DNA from: JAAYKM01 sp964408155
Lineage (GTDB): Bacteria; Desulfobacterota; Syntrophia; Syntrophales; JAAYKM01
Assembly (NCBI GenBank): GCA_964408155.1
Contig: CAYOYJ010000028.1
Coordinates: forward strand, 1 to 20,256
DNA length: 20,256 nt
Direction of reading: 5' to 3'
Within the stretch, counting starts at the first letter, position 1; each line of letters begins with the position of its first letter. The translations under genes were made by a program, and so were the position numbers. Positions 14,034 to 20,256 of this stretch are shown here, in pieces. Under the pieces are notes generated by a model. It was given only the letters and a program-made list of their open reading frames with translations. It did not search any database and was not told the origin of the DNA.

Positions 14034-14420
14034 CTACAGTCCGTAATGCTTTAGAAGAAAGTCCAGCAAGAAGGTCTTTTTACCTTCCGCCAAGCGGGCG
14101 CCTTTGGTCATCATGCGGGACACGGTTTTATCCCATCCTTCGCTTGTTTTTCGTGTCTGCCTGACTTTGTTCGTGCCATGGCATGTTGAACACCGTTCAG
14201 CCAGAAGCGTCCCGCCGTCCAGGGCCCTGTTCTCTTGCGCGACAACGGCGGTCTGGGGTTGACTCTGTACGGCGGATTGGTTGCCCGGATTACAGGCCGG
14301 CGGCGCCCACAGCATAAGAAACAGGATGACCAGCAACCCGATAACCATATGAGTTTTACCCATGTCGAACCCGCTTTTCAGAATATGGACCTTCGCATGG
14401 AAAGAGTTCTTCTGCGCCAT
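14034..14420 (-). CDS. Membrane-anchored monohaem cytochrome c-like protein
   Basis: The 128-residue product has one membrane segment (about residues 25-41), a flexible Gln/Ala-rich linker, and a single c-type haem site CSTCH at 77-81. A Met pair at 103-104 (SRMMTKGA) can supply the distal haem ligand. The W-D-K-T-V-S-R-M-M pattern followed by LLDFLLKHYG resembles the small haem-binding domains found in quinohaemoprotein amine dehydrogenase-like and related cytochromes. Cys43 in APPAC could be lipidated, though the site is not ideal. The start at 14420 is supported by AAGGAGG about six bases upstream. A periplasm-facing electron-transfer role is inferred; the partner is not in the window. It lies between the GroES-like gene and mscL, all on the minus strand. 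Confidence 0.78.
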   Translation of the reverse strand: MAQKNSFHAKVHILKSGFDMGKTHMVIGLLVILFLMLWAPPACNPGNQSAVQSQPQTAVVAQENRALDGGTLLAERCSTCHGTNKVRQTRKTSEGWDKTVSRMMTKGARLAEGKKTFLLDFLLKHYGL

Positions 14421-14520
14421 GCTTTCCTCCTTAATTTTAAGACGTCTCCCCGGCGATCAAGTGTGACAAGGGTTCTTTTCAGCACCTCAGGCACGACAAA
14501 GCATTTCAACTGACGCACAG

Positions 14521-14922
14521 TTACTTATGCTTGAGAATATCTCTGATTTCGGTAAGCAGACTTTCCTCCGGGGTTGGGGCGGGTGGAGGTGCCGGCGCTT
14601 CTTCTTTCTTTTTCTGTAATGTATTCATGGCCTTGATAGCAAGAAAGATGGCGAAGGCAATGATGACAAAATCGACGACGGATTGAATGAATTTCCCGTA
14701 GCTCAACGTGACCGCCGGCGTATCTCCGACGGCTTGTTTAAGGATAATCGCCAGATTGGTAAAATCGACGCCGCCGATCAGGAGTCCGATGGGCGGCATG
14801 ATGACATCGGCAACGAAAGACGAGACGATCTTCCCGAAAGCACCGCCGATAATGATACCGACGGCCATATCGACAACATTTCCACGCATGGCAAAGGTCT
14901 TGAACTCCTGAATCATGTTCAT
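14521..14922 (-). CDS. mscL: Large-conductance mechanosensitive channel MscL
   Basis: The 133-residue protein is a standard-length MscL: an N-terminal amphipathic helix (MIQEFKTFAMRGN), a pore-lining first membrane segment (VVDMAVGIIIGGAFGKIV, about residues 16-45), a periplasmic loop with VDFTNLAIIL and TLSYGKFIQ, a second membrane segment (about 79-100), and a C-terminal cytoplasmic helix (SLLTEIRDILKHK) joined by an Ala/Pro-rich linker. It opens under membrane tension to release solutes during hypo-osmotic shock. The ATG at 14922 follows AAAGGAGGA. A promoter candidate lies at 15002-15031. It heads the minus-strand run mscL, cytochrome, GroES-like gene, but with about 100-base gaps, so a single operon is not certain. 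Confidence 0.95.
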   Translation of the reverse strand: MNMIQEFKTFAMRGNVVDMAVGIIIGGAFGKIVSSFVADVIMPPIGLLIGGVDFTNLAIILKQAVGDTPAVTLSYGKFIQSVVDFVIIAFAIFLAIKAMNTLQKKKEEAPAPPPAPTPEESLLTEIRDILKHK

Positions 14923-15001
14923 CGTGGTTCCTCCTTTAGGTTAATCAGTTGTTTATCGATTTTTTTGAGGGCAAACAATACCTGAATGATGGCTTCCAAT
15001 T

Positions 15002-15031
15002 ATCATAGAACGACATCTTTTCCCATCCCAA
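15002..15031 (-). promoter_or_regulatory. Sigma-70 promoter candidate for mscL
   Basis: On the minus strand TTGGGA (15031-15026) and TATGAT (15007-15002) are 18 bases apart, with four and five of six consensus matches. The site lies about 80 bases before the mscL start. Orientation and position fit. Confidence 0.45.
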
Positions 15032-15173
15032 TTTCCCGTACCGCCGGGATTTTCCCTTTTGATCTGACAGGACCGGCGATAAGGCTCATGTTCGCAACCC
15101 GTCTCGGACATGATGATCGTTGTCCCCGCGCACAAGCCTGTTGCTCATTTACCGGCCGGATCGGAATGCTCTA

Positions 15174-15202
15174 TTGAGAACAGACATGATTCCCTGTATG
15201 GT
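15174..15202 (+). promoter_or_regulatory. Sigma-70 promoter candidate for the membrane-protein/nnr run
   Basis: TTGAGA at 15174-15179 (five of six matches) and TATGGT at 15197-15202 (four of six) are 17 bases apart. They lie 28 bases before the GTG start at 15231, giving a short leader that would serve the downstream membrane protein and nnr. Confidence 0.5.
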
Positions 15203-15230
15203 GTTTTCAATAATTTTGTGAGGGTATTTT

Positions 15231-16049
15231 GTGGTCTGGGTGTTGCTGGGATTTCTTATCTGTGTGGTTGTAATTGTCTTCGCCGGGCTTCGGAATTACA
15301 GCCGGATTCCCGCGGAATATGCCGGTCTGGCCCGTGATTTGGGGATTACTCTGGCGAGAACCTGGGAGTCCCCGGAAACGGGTGGCGCCGGATCGCCCGT
15401 TCGGTATGGCCCCTGTTATGCCGGGGTATATCAGGAATTGACGATGGCAATTGCCACGGTGGTTGATCACGAAAGAGGAATTTTGGGAACGGGCCTGATC
15501 TTTCGTTTCATGCGTCCTTTGTCTTTTCCCTTTTTCTGTGTCTTAAACGTCGATCCCTTCGCTGCGACGGCGATCCGGGATGAATATCGGGATATTTATC
15601 TGAAAAGAGTCGATACGGGGATCGACACACTGAAAGCCTGGGCCGGGGGAAAAGACAAGGCGACGCGGTTTCTGCAAAGCGGCGATGTCCGCACCTGCCT
15701 GGAGCGTCTGGCAAGTCTTGTGCTCCGGAGCGGCGGGATCGATGATACGGGCCTTCCCGGTTTACGCCGAACCGGCTTTGTGATAAATGATCGGGGAGCG
15801 AGCCTGCTCGTCAAGGAACCGGTCATGATAAATCGTGAACTGGCTGAGGCAGCCTTCGAGCTTTGCCGGGCCTTTTCCGGTTCGAGTTTCACGCTGCCCG
15901 GTCGTTCTGTCGTGACGCGGGGGAGGGGACTCAAAGTTTGGGCGATCATGTTGTTGCTACTGTTTATGGGGTTCATTGTCGGCGCAATGTTCACGGGTAT
16001 TCTGAAAATCAAGATTGTTCCGTTACTGTCTGTCTGGGGATTGAATTAA
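15231..16049 (+). CDS. Membrane protein of unknown function, two terminal membrane segments
   Basis: The 272-residue product has a hydrophobic segment at the very start (VWVLLGFLICVVVIVFAGL) and another near the end (about residues 238-258, MLLLLFMGFIVGAMFTGI), enclosing a soluble domain of about 210 residues that includes an RYGPCYAGVYQEL stretch and a DTGLPGLRRTGFV segment. No family is recognised. The middle does not show obvious catalytic motifs. The GTG at 15231 has GAGGG about seven bases upstream; no better start is seen. It ends 25 bases before nnr and likely shares its transcript, but nothing in the sequence ties it to nucleotide repair. Confidence 0.72.
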   Translation: MVWVLLGFLICVVVIVFAGLRNYSRIPAEYAGLARDLGITLARTWESPETGGAGSPVRYGPCYAGVYQELTMAIATVVDHERGILGTGLIFRFMRPLSFPFFCVLNVDPFAATAIRDEYRDIYLKRVDTGIDTLKAWAGGKDKATRFLQSGDVRTCLERLASLVLRSGGIDDTGLPGLRRTGFVINDRGASLLVKEPVMINRELAEAAFELCRAFSGSSFTLPGRSVVTRGRGLKVWAIMLLLLFMGFIVGAMFTGILKIKIVPLLSVWGLN

Positions 16050-16074
16050 TACGGCGGCCTCAAGGAGATAAAAG

Positions 16075-17649
16075 ATGAAGATTGCCAGAGTCGAACAGAT
16101 GCGGTCCATGGACCGGTTTGCCATCGAAAAGCTCAATATACCGGAGGAAATCCTGATGGAGAATGCCGGACTGGCTTCGGCATTTGTCCTGAACCGGGAA
16201 ATCGGCATCCGGGGGAAGAAATTCGTGGTCCTGTGCGGTGGAGGAAACAACGGAGGCGACGGATTCGTCGTGGCCCGGAAAATTCTGGCCGACGGTGGAA
16301 CGGCCAAGGTTTTTGTCCTGGGTGATCCGGGAAAGTACAAAGGGGCGGCCAGGACGAATTACACGATCATCTCCGGCCTGCCGGTGGAGATGGAAACGGT
16401 CGGCGCCGTTGATGACTTGATAAGAGATGTCCTCCACTGTGACGGCATTATCGACGGCCTCTTCGGCACCGGTCTGGACCGGGAGGTGGGGGGGCTTTAC
16501 GCCGATGTGATCGATCTCGTCAACGAAAGCGGCAAACCGGTCCTCAGTCTCGATATCCCTTCGGGGATCAACGGCAACACCGGCGAGATCATGGGTGTCG
16601 CCGTCAGGGCCGATTTTACCGTCACGTTCGGCGTGCCGAAAATCGGGAATCTGCTCTATCCGGGTTATGAAATGGGCGGAAGGCTTTCCGTCTGCCACAT
16701 TACTTTTCCTCCCGAGCTGTACGACCGGGAAGCGCTTCAAATTCAGGTCAATGATTTTGTTCCTCTGCCGGCCAGGAATCCCGACGGCCATAAGGGTTCC
16801 ATGGGCGAGGCCCTCGTCATCGCCGGCGCCGCGTCCTATTTTGGGGCGCCCTATTTTTCCGCCCTGTCCTTTTTGAAAGCGGGAGGCGGTTATTCCCGCC
16901 TGGCCTTGCCCGCCGGCATGGCCCCGTTCATCGCCCAGAAGGGCAGCGAGATCGTGCTGGTTCCGCAGAAGGAGACGGCCGACGGCAGCATCGCCCCGGA
17001 GAACCGCCAGGCTTTGCTGGATCTGGCGGCGAAGATGGATTGCATCGTGATCGGTCCCGGCCTGTCTTTGAATGACAAGACCCAGCGCCTCGTCCGGGAA
17101 CTGCTTGCAGCTATCGAAAAACCGGTTCTCATTGACGGCGATGGCATCACTGCCGTGGCCGGTCATCCGGACCTGATTCGCAAACGCAAGGGCGAGACGA
17201 TCCTGACGCCGCATCTGGGAGAAATGTCCCGGATCACGGGGAAAGGGGTTGACGAAATTCGGCGGAACCGGATCGATATCCTGCAGGAAACGGCGAAGAA
17301 CCTCGGAGCGTTTATCGTCCTGAAAGGCGCCCATTCGCTGATCGGCAGTCCCGAGGGCCGAGTTTACGTGAATCTCAGCGGCAACTCCGGCATGGCCACC
17401 GCAGGGTGCGGCGATGTCCTTACGGGGACGATTGCCGCCATGTGCGGATTGGGGCTGGACACGGAAGAAGCGGTCCGCAAGGGGGTCTTTCTCCACGGTT
17501 TGGCGGGCGACCTGGCGGCGGAGGACCTGGGCGAGGACGGAATGACCGCGCAGGACATTCTCGATTATCTGCCCCTGGCCCTGAAAACCGACCGGGAGGG
17601 GCCGGACGCGGCTTTGCGGGATATTTACGAAGGTCCTGAGGTGATATAG
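16075..17649 (+). CDS. nnr: Bifunctional NAD(P)H-hydrate epimerase / ADP-dependent NAD(P)H-hydrate dehydratase
   Basis: The 524-residue protein has the fused YjeF architecture. The N-terminal epimerase domain (about 1-215) begins with EQMRSMDRFAIEKLNIPEEI and carries the GGGNNGGDG loop at 55-63 and DIPSGINGNTGE. The C-terminal ribokinase-like dehydratase domain (about 235-505) has GSMGEALVIAGAASYFGAP, VIGPGL, TPHLGEMSRITG, VLKGAHSLI and the catalytic GCGDVLTG with Asp447. Together they repair hydrated NADH and NADPH: the epimerase interconverts R and S forms and the dehydratase restores the S form using ADP. Length is usual for the fusion. The ATG at 16075 follows AAGGAG by seven bases. All key motifs appear intact. 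Confidence 0.95.
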   Translation: MKIARVEQMRSMDRFAIEKLNIPEEILMENAGLASAFVLNREIGIRGKKFVVLCGGGNNGGDGFVVARKILADGGTAKVFVLGDPGKYKGAARTNYTIISGLPVEMETVGAVDDLIRDVLHCDGIIDGLFGTGLDREVGGLYADVIDLVNESGKPVLSLDIPSGINGNTGEIMGVAVRADFTVTFGVPKIGNLLYPGYEMGGRLSVCHITFPPELYDREALQIQVNDFVPLPARNPDGHKGSMGEALVIAGAASYFGAPYFSALSFLKAGGGYSRLALPAGMAPFIAQKGSEIVLVPQKETADGSIAPENRQALLDLAAKMDCIVIGPGLSLNDKTQRLVRELLAAIEKPVLIDGDGITAVAGHPDLIRKRKGETILTPHLGEMSRITGKGVDEIRRNRIDILQETAKNLGAFIVLKGAHSLIGSPEGRVYVNLSGNSGMATAGCGDVLTGTIAAMCGLGLDTEEAVRKGVFLHGLAGDLAAEDLGEDGMTAQDILDYLPLALKTDREGPDAALRDIYEGPEVI

Positions 17650-17748
17650 AAAAGGTGGGGGGGCAGGAAAACCGAAACAAGGCGATTTCTTCATCGTTTC
17701 AATCGGTATTGCGGGGTTAAAAATCTCAACCGGTCAAGGAAGGTTTAA

Positions 17749-18333
17749 ATGTCCATTTTCTCGGCGGCGCTGCTGCTTTTCCTGGTGATTGATCCCTTCG
17801 GGAACATTCCCTTTTTTCTGTCCGTCCTGAAGCACATCGATTATCGGCGCCAGCGGCGGATTATCCTGCGGGAAATGGCAATCGCCCTGGCGGTCCTCGT
17901 CTTTTTTCTCTTTGCCGGCCGCTATGTGCTGCTCCTTCTGGATATTTCCGCTCCCGCCCTGAGCATGGCGGGAGGAATCATCCTCTTTCTGATCGCGCTG
18001 AAGATGATCTTTTCCGATTCGGAGGAGATATTCGGGAAATCTCCCGAAGGGGAACCCTTGATTGTTCCCCTGGCGATTCCCTTTATCGCCGGCCCCTCCG
18101 CCCTGGCGACGGTGCTCCTGCTCATGGCGCGCGAACCGTTCCGCTGGCCGGAGTGGCTTGCGGCTCTGGTGGTCGCGTGGTTTTTGGCGACCTGTATCCT
18201 CTTTCTGTCCAACCAGATCAGCCGGGTCCTCGGAACCCGGGTGCTGATCGCCATCGAACGCCTCATGGGCATGCTTTTAACCACCATTGCCGTTGAGCTG
18301 TTCATTAAGGGGATCAAGCAGTTATACAGTTAA
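17749..18333 (+). CDS. MarC-family integral membrane protein (UPF0056)
   Basis: The 194-residue product is almost wholly hydrophobic with five or six membrane segments. It shows the family's conserved N-terminal LFLVIDPFGNIPFF, a central SMAGGIILFLIALKMIF, and PLAIPFIAGPSALATVLLL. MarC proteins sit in the inner membrane; the name came from a multiple-antibiotic-resistance locus, but a resistance role has not held up and the substrate is unknown. The ATG at 17749 has AAGGAAGG five bases upstream. It lies 99 bases after nnr and 53 bases before the aminopeptidase gene on the same strand. Confidence 0.92.
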   Translation: MSIFSAALLLFLVIDPFGNIPFFLSVLKHIDYRRQRRIILREMAIALAVLVFFLFAGRYVLLLLDISAPALSMAGGIILFLIALKMIFSDSEEIFGKSPEGEPLIVPLAIPFIAGPSALATVLLLMAREPFRWPEWLAALVVAWFLATCILFLSNQISRVLGTRVLIAIERLMGMLLTTIAVELFIKGIKQLYS

Positions 18334-18386
18334 TATTGAATGCCGGGTTGGTTCCCCGGACACGAAACCGTAAGGAGATTGAATCG

Positions 18387-19586
18387 ATGATGACGCAAGA
18401 ACAACTGGAAAAATACGCCGACGTCCTTTTGTGGGGACTGAAGACGGCCCGGGTGAAACCCTTGAAAAAAGGGGACATGGTGCTGCTGCAATATGACCTG
18501 CCTGCGCTGAAACTGGCGGAAATTCTCTTCGGGCGGCTCCTCGATCTGGGCCTCCATCCGATTCAACGGCTGGGCATGACAACCGCGATGGAGAAAAGTT
18601 TTTATGAGAAGGCCGACGACCGGCAGCTTGCCTTCCTTTCCCCCGGGGATAAGCCAACTTACGAAAAGCTGGATGGCCGGATCTTTCTCCGGGCGCCCGA
18701 ATCCCTGACCCATCTGGGCGGGGTCGATCCCCGCAAAATCGCCCGGGCCATGGTGGCGCGCAAACCCCTGCGGGAGTTGATGGAAGAAAGAGAGCATCAG
18801 GGACTCCACGGCTGGACCCTTTGTCTTTTTCCCACAGAGGAACTGGCCGCTCAGGCGAAGCTCAGCCTGGAAGAATATACCCATCAGGTCATCCGGGCCT
18901 GTTACCTCGACAAGATCGACCCCGTCGGTGAATGGAAACGTATTTATAAGGAAGTGGGTAAAATCAAAAAATGGCTCAACGCGCTGCCCGTTAAGTGCTT
19001 CCACATCGAAGCGGAGCATATCGATCTCCGGATTACCCCTGGGGAATCACGGCGGTGGATCGGCATTTCCGGGCACAATATTCCCAGTTTTGAACTGTTC
19101 ATGTCCCCGGACTGGCGGGGAACGGAAGGGACCTTCTATGCGAACCAGGCCTCCTATCGGAGCGGCAATTATGTTGAAGGGGTAAAACTGGTGTTCGAGA
19201 AGGGAAATGTGGTGGATGTCCAGGCGGATAAGGGGGATGCGTTCACCAAAAAACAGCTCGCGATGGACCCGGGGGCGAAACGTGTCGGCGAATTTTCCCT
19301 GACGGATCGCCGTTTTTCGCGGATCGACCGCTTCATGGCCGATACCCTGTTTGATGAAAACTACGGCGGCGAATACGGCAATACCCACATCGCTTTGGGC
19401 GCGTCCTATACGGATACCTTTTCCGGAGACATTGCTCAGATGAACAAGGTCCTGAAGAAAAAGCTGGGGTTCAACGACTCGGCCCTGCACTGGGATCTGG
19501 TGAACACCGAGCGAAAGACGGTCACCGCAACACTGAAAAACGGAAAGAAGTTGGTGATTTACGAAAACGGACAGTTCTGCTGCTGA
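18387..19586 (+). CDS. M29-family metallo-aminopeptidase
   Basis: The 399-residue protein matches thermophilic-aminopeptidase-type (AmpS/PepS) M29 peptidases. Likely metal ligands are Glu236 in NIPSFELFMSPD, Glu302 in VGEFSLTD, His334 in YGNTHIALG, and His368/Asp370 in ALHWDLV; the protein starts with the expected EKYADVLLWGLKT. These are cytoplasmic, dinuclear-metal exopeptidases that remove N-terminal residues from peptides. Of two adjacent ATGs (18387 and 18390) the first was taken; AAGGAG at 18372-18377 suits either. It is codirectional with the MarC-family gene and may be cotranscribed. The protein ends in GQFCC with two terminal cysteines. Confidence 0.9.
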   Translation: MMTQEQLEKYADVLLWGLKTARVKPLKKGDMVLLQYDLPALKLAEILFGRLLDLGLHPIQRLGMTTAMEKSFYEKADDRQLAFLSPGDKPTYEKLDGRIFLRAPESLTHLGGVDPRKIARAMVARKPLRELMEEREHQGLHGWTLCLFPTEELAAQAKLSLEEYTHQVIRACYLDKIDPVGEWKRIYKEVGKIKKWLNALPVKCFHIEAEHIDLRITPGESRRWIGISGHNIPSFELFMSPDWRGTEGTFYANQASYRSGNYVEGVKLVFEKGNVVDVQADKGDAFTKKQLAMDPGAKRVGEFSLTDRRFSRIDRFMADTLFDENYGGEYGNTHIALGASYTDTFSGDIAQMNKVLKKKLGFNDSALHWDLVNTERKTVTATLKNGKKLVIYENGQFCC

Positions 19587-19593
19587 TCGTTTT

Positions 19594-19662
19594 GGGCAAA
19601 ACGGGGCAAAACGGGGGCACTTCCTATATTTTTTCTTTTTGATACTGAAAATAGTGGAAGTG
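19594..19662. repeat. Ten-base tandem duplication plus imperfect inverted repeat
   Basis: GGGCAAAACG occurs twice head to tail at 19594-19603 and 19604-19613. Immediately after, CACTTCC at 19618-19624 pairs with GGAAGTG at 19656-19662; TAT and ATA extend the stem across a two-base bulge, with a T-rich loop. It lies just past the M29 gene stop, before the convergent hsdR end. It may act as a terminator for the M29 gene or be a small dispersed repeat marking the junction with A+T-richer DNA. Confidence 0.4.
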
Positions 19663-19813
19663 GATGTCCCGATATTTTCCTGCGAAGATTGACTTAAGAA
19701 AAGTTATCAGACTTGATCATTATAGATTTAATAAAAGCAACGGCGAAACTCACTGGCGAAAATTCGGCGCAGCAGAAATACTGTTCAGTGTAGCGTCTTT
19801 TTATCTGTTTTTG

Positions 19814-20254
19814 CTAAAATATCCCGCCAGAAATATCAAAGAACCGCTCAAAGAAGCGGGTCAACTTATCCAAAACACTCTCGCGTTTTTTGGACCGTTC
19901 GCCTCCGGGGGAGAAGCGTGACACGGGCGGTAAGACTTTGACCAGTGCGGTCCCCGTTGATTCAACACTGCCGTTACGAAACGCATTTCGCACAAATTTA
20001 TAGGTTTCATCGTGATCAAGATTTTCGTGCTTGATAATCTCCTCAAGTTCCTCAATCTTTTTCTTCTCAACATACTTCCGCCAGTCTTCATCCACTACCG
20101 AATGGATATCAAGCGACGCGATAAACTGGTTAATCAAATCTTTCTTATTGCGCAGTTCAACGCTGGAATCTATTGCTTTGTTAATGTCGACAAGCAGTTC
20201 GCGGTTCTTGATGTGGTCTTCGTGGTACTTTTTAACAAGCCCTAAAATATAATC
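19814..20254 (-). CDS. hsdR: Type I restriction enzyme R subunit, C-terminal fragment
   Basis: The reading frame enters from the right edge and ends with TAG at 19816-19814, so about 146 C-terminal residues are visible and the start lies outside. The fragment matches the C-terminal helical region of type I HsdR proteins: YILGLVKKYHEDH, ELRNKKDLINQFI, the paired ELEEIIKHENLDHDETYKF, AFRNGSVESTGT, then LPPVSRFS and KLTRFFERFFD near the end. In the complete enzyme this subunit supplies the nuclease and DNA-translocating helicase and docks on the HsdM/HsdS methylase. The motor and nuclease motifs are not in view, so activity cannot be judged. The DNA here is richer in A+T than the preceding genes, in keeping with the mobile nature of such systems. 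hsdM and hsdS would be expected beyond the window. Confidence 0.85.
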   Translation of the reverse strand, partial: DYILGLVKKYHEDHIKNRELLVDINKAIDSSVELRNKKDLINQFIASLDIHSVVDEDWRKYVEKKKIEELEEIIKHENLDHDETYKFVRNAFRNGSVESTGTALVKVLPPVSRFSPGGERSKKRESVLDKLTRFFERFFDISGGIF

Positions 20255-20256
20255 AA

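Noticed and set aside
16060..17694. Long minus-strand open frame (544 codons) opposite nnr
   Set aside because: The plus strand encodes a complete, motif-rich Nnr. The antisense frame has no domain and no credible ribosome-binding site; it is a by-product of codon composition.
17672..17714. Imperfect inverted repeat GAAAC...GTTTC with CGAT/ATCG before the MarC-family gene
   Set aside because: Pairing requires a five-base bulge and there is no T-run; too weak to call a terminator or attenuator.
19664..19921. Plus-strand 85-codon ORF after the M29 gene
   Set aside because: Its second half is the antisense of hsdR, and no ribosome-binding site or family is seen.

Overview
The window reads like a chromosomal segment of a Gram-negative, probably anaerobic bacterium of the Desulfobacterota (deltaproteobacterial) type. 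This is an inference from gene content: the tail of an NDP-forming acyl-CoA synthetase, a DUF1329 envelope protein, a zinc-finger anti-sigma factor that looks like the DUF2275 kind, and a von Willebrand A protein ending in an AgmX/PglI-like domain. No rRNA, tRNA, CRISPR array, transposase or prophage gene was seen.

Layout. 1-386: end of the acyl-CoA synthetase plus a coupled 34-residue basic ORF. 396-2140: minus-strand isoprenylcysteine-methyltransferase-like membrane enzyme and a solitary beta-class DNA methyltransferase with a possible leader ORF. 2385-3206: isochorismatase-type hydrolase, then a divergent control region with a good ECF-type promoter reading to the right. 3206-7416: VIT/vWA protein, ECF sigma factor and membrane anti-sigma factor, the most coherent regulatory unit here. 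7430-9455: aguB-aguA behind a near-consensus sigma-70 promoter. 9456-10019: no convincing gene. 10020-13262: exported amidohydrolase with a beta-gamma-crystallin-like tail, convergent with a DUF1329 protein. 13638-14922: minus-strand GroES-like small protein, monohaem cytochrome c and mscL. 15231-19586: plus-strand membrane protein, nnr, a MarC-family protein and an M29 aminopeptidase. 19587-20256: an A+T-richer junction with small repeats and the 3' end of a type I restriction gene hsdR that runs off the window.

How the genes fit together. AguA and AguB form a two-step agmatine-to-putrescine route. The sigma/anti-sigma pair overlaps by ATGA, so the two are co-translated. The ECF-type promoter in front of the vWA gene suggests, but does not prove, that the vWA protein is a target of the neighbouring sigma factor. 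A second, weaker motif with the same spacing lies before the amidohydrolase. Most of the rest is housekeeping or envelope function: metabolite repair, osmotic safety valve, peptide turnover.

Most worth a second look: the ECF-linked VIT/vWA/AgmX unit; the sigma factor whose reading frame extends upstream of any standard start codon, behind a good Shine-Dalgarno and an ACG; the amidohydrolase-crystallin fusion; and the acidic GroES-like protein without a visible GroEL-binding mobile loop.
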